DNA of 50,597 nucleotides from Nostocales cyanobacterium LEGE 11386 (GTDB lineage Bacteria > Cyanobacteriota > Cyanobacteriia > Cyanobacteriales > Nostocaceae): contig JADEXK010000044.1 in assembly GCA_015207155.1 (NCBI GenBank), positions 1-50,597 on the forward strand, read 5' to 3'. The notes below the pieces were generated by a model. The model ran no database searches. It saw nothing but the letters and a program-made list of their open reading frames with translations, and was not told where the DNA came from. A program made the translations under genes and the position numbers. This document shows positions 8,598 through 17,129 of this stretch, piece after piece. How positions within the stretch are numbered: the stretch's first letter is position 1; each line of letters starts with the position of its first letter.

Positions 8598-9203
8598 ATG
8601 ATGAGCGATCGCGACTACACATTAATCATTGACAAAAGTGGTAGTATGTCCACCCCTGATCAAGTGGGTGGTAGAAGTCGATGGGAAATAGCCCAAGAGT
8701 CTACTCTTGCTTTAGCCAGAAAATGCGAACAGTTTGACCCAGATGGTATTACTGTTTATGTATTTTCTGGCAGATTTAAACGCTATGACGATGTTACATC
8801 CGCTAAAGTCGCGCAAATATTTTTAGAAAACGACCCTGCTGGCACAACAAACTTAGCAGGTGTACTTCAAGATGCACTCAATAATTACTTTCAACGCAAA
8901 GCCGCAGGTAAAACTAAAACCAATGGTGAAACAATTTTAGTTGTTACTGATGGCGAACCAGACGATCGCAGAGCAGTATTTGAGGTAGTTATTCAAGCTA
9001 CTCGCCAGATGGAACGGGATGAAGAATTGGGAATTTCCTTAATTCAAGTCGGGTCAGATCCCCAGGCTACTAAGTTTCTCAAGGCTTTAGATGATCAGTT
9101 GCAAGGCGTTGGTGCTAAATTCGATATTTGTGATACCGTCACTTTAGATGACTTAGAAGATATGAGTCTGGCAGATGTATTGATGAATGCAATTACTGAT
9201 TGA
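8598..9203 (+). CDS. VWA-domain protein, copy 1
   Basis: 201 aa, almost entirely one von Willebrand factor A domain. The MIDAS metal site is complete: D12-x-S14-x-S16 (IIDKSGSMS), a threonine in PAGTTNL, and aspartate in VVTDGEPDD. No signal peptide or membrane anchor, so a soluble cytoplasmic protein. An ATG-ATG start is preceded by AGGA. VWA proteins of this size (TerY-like) usually act as metal-dependent adaptors with ATPases or kinases, but no such partner is adjacent. It is followed 56 bp later by a gap-free paralogue. Confidence 0.9.
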   Translation: MMSDRDYTLIIDKSGSMSTPDQVGGRSRWEIAQESTLALARKCEQFDPDGITVYVFSGRFKRYDDVTSAKVAQIFLENDPAGTTNLAGVLQDALNNYFQRKAAGKTKTNGETILVVTDGEPDDRRAVFEVVIQATRQMERDEELGISLIQVGSDPQATKFLKALDDQLQGVGAKFDICDTVTLDDLEDMSLADVLMNAITD

Positions 9204-9259
9204 ATCAATCCAGAGTCTATTCAATATTGGCAATTAACTAAATAACTGGAGCCTGGAAA

Positions 9260-9865
9260 ATGCTAGAAAATCGAGATTACACCTTGATTATCGACAAAAG
9301 TGGTAGCATGGCTACCCCAGATCAAAAAGGTGGTAGAAGCAGATGGGTAGCAGCACAAGAATCTACCTTAGCCTTAGCTAGTAAGTGCGAACAATATGAT
9401 CCAGATGGCATCACTGTTTATTTATTTTCTGGTAGATTCAAACGTTATGAAAATGTCACAGCTAGTAAGGTGGCACAAATATTTAAAGAAAATGATCCTT
9501 CTGGAACTACAGATTTAGCTGCTGTATTAAAACACGCAACTGATGATTACTTTCAACGTAAAGGTGCGGCTCAAACCAAGCCGAATGGTGAAACAATTTT
9601 AGTGGTTACTGATGGTGAACCAGACGATCGCAAAGCAGTAATGAAGGTAATTATTGAAGCTTCTCGCCGGATGGATCGGGATGAAGAATTAGGCATTTCC
9701 TTTATTCAAGTTGGCACAGATCAGCAAGCTACCCGCTTTCTTAAAGTCTTGGATGACGAAATGCAAAGTGCTGGGGCTAAGTTTGATATCTGTGACACCA
9801 TTACAATGGATGATATGGAAGATTACAGTCTATCAGAAATATTGCTGAATGCCATCACTGACTAG
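9260..9865 (+). CDS. VWA-domain protein, copy 2
   Basis: 201 aa, the same length as copy 1 and alignable without gaps, roughly 70 percent identical by eye. MIDAS residues are conserved (IIDKSGSMA, PSGTTDL, VVTDGEPDD). A GGAG lies shortly before the ATG. Tandem duplication is clear. The differences concentrate in surface stretches (LKHATDDYFQRKGAAQ against LQDALNNYFQRKAAGK), suggesting a heteromeric pair or partner specialisation (inference). A HIP1 site follows the stop codon. Confidence 0.9.
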   Translation: MLENRDYTLIIDKSGSMATPDQKGGRSRWVAAQESTLALASKCEQYDPDGITVYLFSGRFKRYENVTASKVAQIFKENDPSGTTDLAAVLKHATDDYFQRKGAAQTKPNGETILVVTDGEPDDRKAVMKVIIEASRRMDRDEELGISFIQVGTDQQATRFLKVLDDEMQSAGAKFDICDTITMDDMEDYSLSEILLNAITD

Positions 9866-9884
9866 CGATCGCTGTTATTAAGAT

Positions 9885-10050
9885 TTAGCATAATGAACTC
9901 TTTTCAGTTTCAATTACACGACTTGTTGGTTTTTTTATGGCAGCGATACGTTTAATATGGCTATGTAATTTTGGCTGATTATCTTTCACAGCCATCACGT
10001 AATCATTATCAGTATCAATAATTATTTTGCCAGTTTTTTTTGGCAATGTA
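9885..10050 (-). pseudogene. ISAs1-family transposase remnant
   Basis: On the minus strand the stretch translates without interruption as PKKTGKIIIDTDNDYVMAV, then KDNQPKLHSHIKR and on to a stop at 9885-9887. This matches the DDE-core segment of ISAs1-family (H-repeat-associated) transposases, which usually reads close to CQKKT...I...DYV..VK.NQP.L. About 50 codons remain of a protein of about 370. No terminal inverted repeats were found. A dead fragment. Confidence 0.7.
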
Positions 10051-10172
10051 AGGAATCAAAACTGAAGACAACATCTTGTAGACCAAATGGTTTTGTCCCA
10101 GTTTATCTTGCAGGTCGTCAAGTTGATGATGCTCAAGTTTGGACAAGTCCTTTATTTATTTCTTTTGAGTAA
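10046..10172 (+). pseudogene. possible 3' remnant of an unidentified gene
   Basis: A plus-strand frame with no start ends GFVPVYLAGRQVDDAQVWTS followed by PLFISFE and a stop. It looks like the C-terminus of a real protein, possibly a PHP/metallophosphoesterase-type enzyme, adjoining the transposase remnant. The assignment is tentative. The overlapping 68-codon frame at 10087-10293 is probably spurious. Confidence 0.3.
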
Positions 10173-10582
10173 GGGGATACCAGAAAATAAATTATCCCAT
10201 CTTGTGGAATGGGCAAGATTTTTATTTGCAAGTTTCTCAGTGATTGTCTGTATGTTCATAATTTTGACTCTTACAAATCAAGCTAATAACTAGCTGTTCC
10301 TTTACTAGCTTAATAATTCGTTTAGCTAATAATTTGCTTGTCATTATATGAATTTGTTGAAGTACTAAACATTCAGACTAATTTTTACCAATTTATCGCC
10401 AGAGCCTTTACCTTCATTAAGCTTACATTTGGGAAAAGTCATAGCATCACCATATTCTTGATTGAGATTATGGTGAATATCTTGCTATTTCATGGAATTA
10501 TCTGTAATATCTATGACTAATCCCTAAAAGACTATAACTTGATTGATTAACTGTAGATTATTGCAAGGAGCCAAAACTCAGA
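10173..10582. other. AT-rich intergenic region, no gene accepted
   Basis: About 410 bp upstream of the sulfate-binding protein. Two short frames (ending at 10293 and 10520) are hydrophobic by AT-richness only and lack ribosome binding sites. The promoter of the sulfate operon should be here, but I see no clear consensus. Confidence 0.5.
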
Positions 10583-11650
10583 ATGTGGCTGGATAAATGG
10601 AATCGATGGAAACCTACGTCTTTAAAAAGTTTTGTTTCACTGTTTTTAGTAGCAGTCAGTTTGACTGTCATGACTGCATCTTGCTCTCCTGGTAATGGTG
10701 GGAGTGCTTCTGGAAGAAAAGAACTGACCCTAGTCAGCTATGCTGTCACCCGCGCCGCCTATGAAAAAATCATTCCCTTGTTCACCAAACAATGGGAAGA
10801 AAAAACTGGGGAAACCGTCACCTTTGACCAAAGCTACGGTGGCTCAGGCTCCCAAACCCGTGCAGTGATTGACGGCCTAGAAGCAGATATTGTCGCGTTA
10901 GCACTATCGGCAGACACCTTGCAAATCCAGGATGCTGGTTTGATTAAACCAGGTTGGGAGAAAAAGACACCCAACGGCGACGGTATTGTCCACCGTTCCG
11001 TAGGCGTCATCGTCACCCGTGAAGGCAACCCTAAAAACATTCAAAGCTGGGATGATTTAGCCCGTGATGATGTCAGCGTAGTCACAGCTAACCCCAAAAC
11101 TTCTGGTGGCGCTCGTTGGAACTACATGGCACTGTGGGGAAAGGTGACTAGAACAGGTGGGACTGAAGAACAAGCCAAAGACTTTGTGACTAAAGTCTAT
11201 GCTAACGTGCCAGTTCTGCCGCGAGATGCCCGCGAAGCTACTGATGCCTTCTTTGCTCAAAAACAGGGAGATGCTCTGATAAACTATGAAAACGAGGTCA
11301 TATTAGCCAAACAGCAGGGACAGGATTTACCCTACGTAGTTCCCAATATCAATATTTCCATTGATAATCCCATAGCTGTAGTCGATAGCTATGTTGATAA
11401 AAGAGGTACCCGCGAGGTAGCAGAAGCCTTTGTGCAATTTCTTTTTACCCCCGAAGCTCAACGCGAATTTGCTAAAGTGGGCTTCCGTCCAGTGGTACCG
11501 GAAGTAGTTGCGGAATTTGCCGATACTTATCCCAAAATCTCTAACCTGTTCACCATTGCAGATTTTGGTGGCTGGAATCAAGTCAGTCCCAAATTCTTTG
11601 CCGATGGCGGCATCTTTGATGAAGTCCAGGCGAACATTGCCCGACGTTAG
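10583..11650 (+). CDS. sbpA: periplasmic sulfate-binding lipoprotein of sulfate ABC transporter
   Basis: 355 aa. The N-terminus has a basic segment, a hydrophobic core and a lipobox-like end (VMTASC), so it is probably a lipid-anchored solute-binding protein. Family motifs of sulfate/thiosulfate-binding proteins are present: LTLVSYAVTRAAYEKIIP, QSYGGSGSQTRAVIDGL, NPKTSGGARWNYMALWG and GDALINYENEVILA. It delivers sulfate to the CysTW permease encoded next, 22 bp downstream. AAGGAG precedes the ATG. Sulfate-limitation control is expected, but no site was identified. Confidence 0.95.
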   Translation: MWLDKWNRWKPTSLKSFVSLFLVAVSLTVMTASCSPGNGGSASGRKELTLVSYAVTRAAYEKIIPLFTKQWEEKTGETVTFDQSYGGSGSQTRAVIDGLEADIVALALSADTLQIQDAGLIKPGWEKKTPNGDGIVHRSVGVIVTREGNPKNIQSWDDLARDDVSVVTANPKTSGGARWNYMALWGKVTRTGGTEEQAKDFVTKVYANVPVLPRDAREATDAFFAQKQGDALINYENEVILAKQQGQDLPYVVPNINISIDNPIAVVDSYVDKRGTREVAEAFVQFLFTPEAQREFAKVGFRPVVPEVVAEFADTYPKISNLFTIADFGGWNQVSPKFFADGGIFDEVQANIARR

Positions 11651-11672
11651 CGTCTAACTCATATCCTTAGCA

Positions 11673-12524
11673 ATGACAGTTTCCAACACACAGTCCACCT
11701 TCCGCCCTGCGGCTAAAAGTTGGCTGAAGCGCTTTTCTTTGCCGTGGGGATTTACTCTTACGTATCTCTCCATCATTTTACTGCTGCCTGTTGCTGCTTT
11801 AATGCTCAGAGCGGCAACTCTATCACCAGCAGAATTTTGGCGGTTAGCTACTGCCCCTATGGCTTTATCAGCCTACAATGTCACCTTTACCACTGCCTTA
11901 TTTGCAGCTGCCATTAACTGCATAGCTGGCACTGCTACGGCTTGGGTGCTTGTGCGCTACAACTTCCCCTTGAAGCGGATTTTAGATGCGGTAATTGACC
12001 TACCCTTTGCCCTACCCACAGCAGTTGCAGGTATTACTTTAGCCACAGTTTATAGTGAACAAGGTTGGATTGGTTCACTTCTTCTCCCTTTTGGTATTCG
12101 AGTTTCCTTTACTCGCTTGGGGGTAGCTGTGGCGATGGTGTTTATCTCTGTCCCCTTTGTGGTGCGTACCGTGCAGCCTGTACTCCAAGAGCTAGACATC
12201 ACAATTGAAGAAGCTGCTTGGTCTTTAGGGGCTTCTCGATGGGTAACTTTTTGGCGAGTGATTTTACCGCCACTTATACCAGCTATCCTCACCGGTACAA
12301 CCCAAGCTTTTGCTAGGGCGGTGGGAGAATATGGCTCAGTGGTCTTAATTGCTGCTAACGTTCCTTATCGAGACTTAATCGCCCCCATCTTAGTATTCCA
12401 GCGCCTCGAACAAAACGATATTGCTGGGGCGACGGCTATTGGCACAGTGCTACTGCTGATTTCTCTATTACTGCTGCTAATCGTGAACTTATTGCAAGCT
12501 TGGAGGCAACGTTATGACGGTTGA
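11673..12524 (+). CDS. cysT: sulfate ABC transporter permease CysT
   Basis: 283-aa inner-membrane permease with about six transmembrane helices. The cytoplasmic EAA loop that docks the ATPase is evident (EEAAWSLGASRWVTFWRVIL). Typical CysT features include DLPFALPTAVAGITLATVYS and FARAVGEYGSVVLIA. Its end overlaps the cysW start by 11 bp, so translation is coupled. Confidence 0.95.
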   Translation: MTVSNTQSTFRPAAKSWLKRFSLPWGFTLTYLSIILLLPVAALMLRAATLSPAEFWRLATAPMALSAYNVTFTTALFAAAINCIAGTATAWVLVRYNFPLKRILDAVIDLPFALPTAVAGITLATVYSEQGWIGSLLLPFGIRVSFTRLGVAVAMVFISVPFVVRTVQPVLQELDITIEEAAWSLGASRWVTFWRVILPPLIPAILTGTTQAFARAVGEYGSVVLIAANVPYRDLIAPILVFQRLEQNDIAGATAIGTVLLLISLLLLLIVNLLQAWRQRYDG

Positions 12525-13389
12525 AGTCAAATCTCATCAGACTATCCCATCTGGTGGAGCGAAGCCCAAACAAGCTCAAGAGTGGGGCAAAATTGTTTTG
12601 ATTGCGGCAGTTGTCATATACTTAGCGCTAGTCTTACTGCTTCCCACCCTTTATGTGTTCATCGGAGCGTTTAGCGAGGGTGTCGGCCCGTTTTTGGCTA
12701 CTCTTATCAGTCGCGAATTTGCTCAAGCCCTGCGATTGACAGTACTAGCGGTAGCAGTAGCTGTGCCTTTCAATGTCGTCTTTGGACTATGTGCAGCCTG
12801 GGTAATTGCCCGTCGTCGGTTTCGCGGACGCACTTTGCTACTCAGTATTATTGACTTGCCCTTTTCCATTTCGCCAATTGTGGGCGGTTTAATGCTGGTT
12901 TCTCTTTATGGTCGTAATGGCATACTTGGCCCTGTCCTACAGTTCTTGGATATCAGGATTATCTTTTCGTTTCCTGGCATTGCTTTGGCCACAATGCTGG
13001 GGGGAATGCCCTTTGTGGCTCGTGAAGTAATCCCAGTATTAGAAGAAGTTGGTACTCAGGAGGAAGAAGCTGCCAAAACTTTGGGGGCTGGAGAATGGCA
13101 GACTTTCTGGCGGGTGACACTGCCTTCTATTCGTTGGGCATTGTTTTATGGAATTATTCTCACCACTGCTCGCGCGATGGGAGAGTATGGTTCTATTGCT
13201 GTAGTTTCTAGTAACTTAATTGGTCGTACCCAAACCCTGACTTTGTATGTGGAAGGGGCTTATCGCAATTATGATTCTCAAAGTGCCTTTGCCGCCTCGG
13301 TGGTATTAGCTGGGTTAGCCGCTTTTACTTTGGTAATTAAAGAGTTATTTGAGCGTCGTATCCGGATTAAAAATGAGGGAGACAACTAA
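12514..13389 (+). CDS. cysW: sulfate ABC transporter permease CysW
   Basis: 291-aa permease pairing with CysT. EAA loop EEAAKTLGAGEWQTFWRV and the conserved ARAMGEYGSIAVVSSNLIG are present. About six transmembrane helices. The ATP-binding subunit CysA, which often follows cysW, is not here; the next gene is an unrelated TPR protein, so CysA must be encoded elsewhere. Confidence 0.95.
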   Translation: MTVEVKSHQTIPSGGAKPKQAQEWGKIVLIAAVVIYLALVLLLPTLYVFIGAFSEGVGPFLATLISREFAQALRLTVLAVAVAVPFNVVFGLCAAWVIARRRFRGRTLLLSIIDLPFSISPIVGGLMLVSLYGRNGILGPVLQFLDIRIIFSFPGIALATMLGGMPFVAREVIPVLEEVGTQEEEAAKTLGAGEWQTFWRVTLPSIRWALFYGIILTTARAMGEYGSIAVVSSNLIGRTQTLTLYVEGAYRNYDSQSAFAASVVLAGLAAFTLVIKELFERRIRIKNEGDN

Positions 13390-13517
13390 CACTTTTAGCG
13401 AGAATAAAAAGGGCGAATTTGTCAAGTATGCCTAGCCCCTTAGTCTCTAAGATGTTTATGAAACAAAGGTTTCAAGATTGTAAAGAAAGATGTGACTAAT
13501 GGATAGGGGTGTCACAG

Positions 13518-13556
13518 AGGGGTTGGGGTGAGGTTCATCAAATTCACGTTAGTTTA
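13518..13556 (+). repeat. dispersed repeat copy (see 42619-42658)
   Basis: AGGGGTTGGGGTGAGGTT followed by CATCAAATTCACGTTAGTTTA. A diverged copy in the same orientation occurs at 42619-42658. It lies in the 280-bp gap between cysW and the TPR gene, where no gene was seen. Confidence 0.6.
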
Positions 13557-13669
13557 CTGCTTGCGGTTTTGTGGAGGCTGTGACATACTCTAGCTTGTAA
13601 GTCCATTATTCCGACAGATTTGCCGTAGTTTAAAATCTCCTCCATAAATCTTGCTGCAAGGAATTAATC

Positions 13670-14920
13670 ATGCTTAAAGATGCACAAGGACTATTAGTTA
13701 CGACAGATTCAGCCCAGGCGATCGCAGCTATTAACCTTTTCATTAATCAAGCCCTTGGTTATGGTAAAGATGCAGAAACAGCGATTTTACAAGCAATTGA
13801 AGCCGATCCAACTTGTGCTTTAGCTTATGCTTATGCAGCCGCTTATTATCTCTCCCAAGAAAACAGCAAAGCTTGGCAGCAAGCGCAACCATATTTGCAA
13901 GTAGCACAACGACATTTAACGAAGATTACCAAGCGAGAAAAGTTATATGTGCAGGCAATTTTAGCTTGGGCTAACAACGAAATTGATGTGGCGATCGCTT
14001 TGCATGAAGATATTACCCACAAATTTCCCCATGATTTAATTTCTGTGCAGCAGGGACAATATCATTATTTTTATACAGGTAATCAAGAAAAATTACTAGA
14101 AATTGCTCTGAAAGTTTTACCTAGTAATCCTCAACAACATTATTTATATGGCATGGTGGCCTTTGGTTTAGAACAATGTCACCAATTAAAAGCAGCAGAA
14201 AAAATGGCACATCAGGCGATCGCTTTAAACAGATATGATCCTTGGACGCACCATGCGATCGCTCATGTGATGGAAACTCAAGGAAGAGTGAATGAAGGTA
14301 TAGCTTGGATGGAGAGCTTTGCAGATACTTGGGAAAACTGCAATTCTATGCTTTATACCCACAACTGGTGGCATATTGCCCTGTATTATTTAGAGCAAGA
14401 AAACTACCAAAAAGTTCTTTCACTATACGATACTCACGTTTGGCAACGTGCAAATAAACAATCTCCCAAAGACCAAGTAGGAGCGATTTCCTTGTTATTG
14501 CGTCTGGAATTACGTGGGGTAAATGTAGGCAACCGTTGGCAAGATATCAGTCCTTATCTTTACAGCCGGATTGATGAACACGCATTACCATTCCAGGATT
14601 TGCATTATATCTATGCCCTTGCTAAAGCTGGACATACTAATTGGGTCAAAGAGATGCTTGAGAGTATGCAGTATCACGCTTTGAGTATCAATCCCTTCTT
14701 ACGACGCAGTTGGTTAGAGGTAGCAATTCCCGCAGCTAGAGGTATGGTAGCTCATGCCCAAGGAGACTTTAACACAGCTGTTACTGAACTTAAATTGGTT
14801 TTACCTCACTTGCATGAGATTGGCGGGAGTCATGCACAACGAGTTTTATTTGAGGAAATTTGTCATGATGCTGTGTTCTGGACACAAAAGCAGAGTTTGC
14901 TTTATGGCATTACCGCATAG
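13670..14920 (+). CDS. TPR-repeat protein of the TTC38-like family
   Basis: 416 aa, all helical, with degenerate TPR pairs. The central block HHAIAHVMETQGRVNEGIAW, followed by HNWWHIALYYLEQ, is the hallmark of the TTC38-like family found across bacteria and eukaryotes, whose biochemical role is unknown. AAGGAA precedes the ATG. No signal peptide, so cytoplasmic. It stands alone between the sulfate operon and the convergent PhnD-like gene. Confidence 0.8.
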   Translation: MLKDAQGLLVTTDSAQAIAAINLFINQALGYGKDAETAILQAIEADPTCALAYAYAAAYYLSQENSKAWQQAQPYLQVAQRHLTKITKREKLYVQAILAWANNEIDVAIALHEDITHKFPHDLISVQQGQYHYFYTGNQEKLLEIALKVLPSNPQQHYLYGMVAFGLEQCHQLKAAEKMAHQAIALNRYDPWTHHAIAHVMETQGRVNEGIAWMESFADTWENCNSMLYTHNWWHIALYYLEQENYQKVLSLYDTHVWQRANKQSPKDQVGAISLLLRLELRGVNVGNRWQDISPYLYSRIDEHALPFQDLHYIYALAKAGHTNWVKEMLESMQYHALSINPFLRRSWLEVAIPAARGMVAHAQGDFNTAVTELKLVLPHLHEIGGSHAQRVLFEEICHDAVFWTQKQSLLYGITA

Positions 14921-15005
14921 ACCAAGGATTGATAATTACAACCCCTGTTCCCGCAAGATCATTTTCGTTACTTTCAGCCCCAGGCAAACCAACAAGAGAG
15001 CGATT

Positions 15006-15773
15006 CTAATTAAGTCCTCGATAATCTTCTAATCTCACTGCGGCAAAGCGTCTAACTTTGAATTGTTTCATCATTATTTGTAATTCTGCATCTGGTTGGA
15101 GTAGCGCCAACTGCATTTGCTGAATTAAAGATATACCTAGACGTTGTGCTACGACCAAAGGTGGCATAGGAGAAGGCCCTATTGCTTCTATTACACGTAA
15201 ATTTGGCAATAATTCTGGAAAATCACGTAATTCTTGTTCTAATACAACACTATCAATGGCTGCACAATCCGCTTTTCCTTCGATTACCCAGCGAATTGAA
15301 CGCTGATGGAAACCTGATTCTATGGTTTTACTAAAGAAGTTTTGGGGATATTGTTTTTGATCTAGATGCTTTAACAGTAAATTGTAACCACTGTTAGAAC
15401 CAGTATCGTTATAACAAAATGTTTTCCCTGACAAATCAGCAAACTTTTTGATATTACTATCAGCCTTAACAATTACATCTGCATAGTAGATCGGACAATT
15501 ACTATATCGGGGTGCTTGCATCACAGGTGCAATCAATGTTTGCAATTGGTCTAAAACTACTTGACTGTAGCGAATTAATGGTAATCCACAGATAAAAGCT
15601 AGGTTTATTTGGTCTTGAAACAACAGAGGATCTTTTAAGGGGTCGTATTCACTTTGATGTAGTTGAACTTCTACTTGTAAAACACGACCTAAATAAGCTG
15701 CGATCGCCTGATATAATCCAAACCAATTAGGTGCTAAGTAAGATACAGCCCGTAAACTTGTAATTCTAGTCAT
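15006..15773 (-). CDS. PhnD-like phosphate/phosphonate-type substrate-binding protein, no signal peptide
   Basis: 255 aa. The fold signature is that of periplasmic phosphonate/phosphite-binding proteins: NLAFICGLPLIRY, YYADVIVKADSNIKKFADLS, GSNSGYNLLLKHL and WVIEGKADCAAIDSVVLE. Unlike canonical PhnD it has no signal peptide or lipobox, starting directly MTRITSLRAVSYLAP. It may be cytoplasmic, as in some sensor or enzyme-associated members. It starts 2 bp after the end of a one-helix membrane protein gene, so the two are translationally coupled. No permease or ATPase genes are nearby. Confidence 0.8.
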   Translation of the reverse strand: MTRITSLRAVSYLAPNWFGLYQAIAAYLGRVLQVEVQLHQSEYDPLKDPLLFQDQINLAFICGLPLIRYSQVVLDQLQTLIAPVMQAPRYSNCPIYYADVIVKADSNIKKFADLSGKTFCYNDTGSNSGYNLLLKHLDQKQYPQNFFSKTIESGFHQRSIRWVIEGKADCAAIDSVVLEQELRDFPELLPNLRVIEAIGPSPMPPLVVAQRLGISLIQQMQLALLQPDAELQIMMKQFKVRRFAAVRLEDYRGLN

Positions 15774-15775
15774 TC

Positions 15776-16012
15776 TTATTTTAAAACAGTGTGATTCTGG
15801 AAAACTTGAGTTAACTTCCGCCTAGAGTAATTGATATATAAGAAACCCAAACTAGCAAAAGTCAGCAGCATAATTCCTAAAACCGTTGTATAAGCATTAA
15901 TATGCCACCACAGCCGCTTTAATACAGATAATCCTAGTTGCGATATATTCCACAAAAAATGAGGATTTACGCTCTTATTGTTTTGGATACTAATGTTTTG
16001 AGCTAATGTCAT
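15776..16012 (-). CDS. small single-pass membrane protein
   Basis: 78 aa from ATG 16012, chosen because AGGAG lies 6-10 nt upstream; a TTG at 16030 would extend it but overlaps that site. It begins MTLAQNISIQ and has one clear transmembrane helix (about residues 42-62, TTVLGIMLLTFASLGFLYI) followed by a basic tail (NYSRRK). Not recognised. Coupling to the PhnD-like gene suggests a membrane partner for a binding protein that lacks its own signal peptide (inference). Confidence 0.6.
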   Translation of the reverse strand: MTLAQNISIQNNKSVNPHFLWNISQLGLSVLKRLWWHINAYTTVLGIMLLTFASLGFLYINYSRRKLTQVFQNHTVLK

Positions 16013-16276
16013 TGTGATTTCTCCTACCAACCGAAAATAAAGCCCAGTAACCCGATAGGCTTACTGTAGATTATATTCTATATAATCTAGTTTCGTCAAA
16101 ATATATGACTATTAATTTGATTTCTGCTACAACTCATCAAACCTCTATCTCTTCTTCTTCTAGAGTTGAGATACTCACAAAAACGAAACCCCAACTTCTT
16201 GAATAAAGCGGGGTTATGCTGCTGTTGAGTAGTGATTCTTTATGTCGCTGGTGGGATATTTTCGTGACTCACTGAA

Positions 16277-16732
16277 CTAAAAACTAAAATTAGTTCGGAG
16301 CGCACCTACCCAAATAGCATCGTTGGCATTGTTATGTTCGGGATTAGTGATGACGAACAAAGCTGGGGTAATAGTGATGTTGTTATTCACTCGGTGAGTA
16401 TAGAAAGCTTCTAAATGTAAAGAAGTATCAGGATCTTCACACAGCTGTTCATTACCAGCATGGTTGGCATTGAAGAATCCATTACCATCACCATCTGGGA
16501 CATTGACTTGATTATTATCTGCGATGTAACCCACATTTAACTGCAATTGCTCACTAAACTTATAGGCGATCGCCGCGCCAGCACCATTTAACCCACCTAC
16601 AGAGGCATTTAAAGTCCCTAATCCTGAGCAAGGAGGCAATGGCTTCATCATTTCGCCAAAATTAGGCTTACCTGTTTTTTTGGCGAAGGTATTGCTTATA
16701 TAACCTGATTTTAGTGATTTTTCTTTTGTTTG
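16277..16732 (-). pseudogene. 3' remnant of iron-uptake porin (OprB/SLH porin family)
   Basis: The C-terminal 120 or so residues of a cyanobacterial iron-uptake porin survive: GAGAAIAYKFSEQLQLNVGY, DTSLHLEAFYTHRVNNNITI, PALFVITNPEHN and a final beta strand ending in Phe (GALRTNFSF), the outer-membrane assembly signal. The normal protein has about 500-600 aa with signal peptide and SLH domain. The frame stays open upstream to a stop at 16733-16735 with no start other than an internal MM. A truncated, probably dead copy. Confidence 0.75.
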
Positions 16733-17129
16733 CTAATGCTTATTAACTAATACATAAATTTCAAAAATAAATTTACTGAAACAATTTATGTAAATAATTT
16801 TTTTCTGGACACTAGTTTATTGTGTAGCAGATTTATGATATTAATCATCTACCTAAATTTAATGCTTTTTTTTCTAGCTCACCTGACAAAGATTGGTGAT
16901 GTGTGTGCCATAATGTCACGAGCTAGGGGCAGATAAACTTATTTTCATACGCCAAAATATCAAGTGTCGAAGGTAATAGTGTTTGCTACGAAAAGATACA
17001 GTACTACTAGGTGGAACCGACCAATAAATGATCGGTTAACAACTCATGCTATATCTGGCAATTCAATATTTTGGTCTAAATCTAACCTATAGCAAGGGTT
17101 GATGAAGTTATGAATAGGGAGGAAATTTG
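16733..17129. other. upstream region of the GH2 gene with one inverted repeat
   Basis: About 400 bp without a gene. An inverted repeat AACCGA...TCGGTT (17015-17020 and 17032-17037, 11-bp spacer) lies about 95 bp before the GH2 start and is a possible operator. No -10/-35 pair is convincing. Confidence 0.4.

Noticed and set aside
10087..10293. 68-codon ORF with hydrophobic C-terminus
   Set aside because: It overlaps, in another frame, a more protein-like gene remnant. Hydrophobicity is explained by AT-rich sequence.
10338..10520. 60-codon hydrophobic ORF
   Set aside because: No ribosome binding site, no family, AT-rich spacer.
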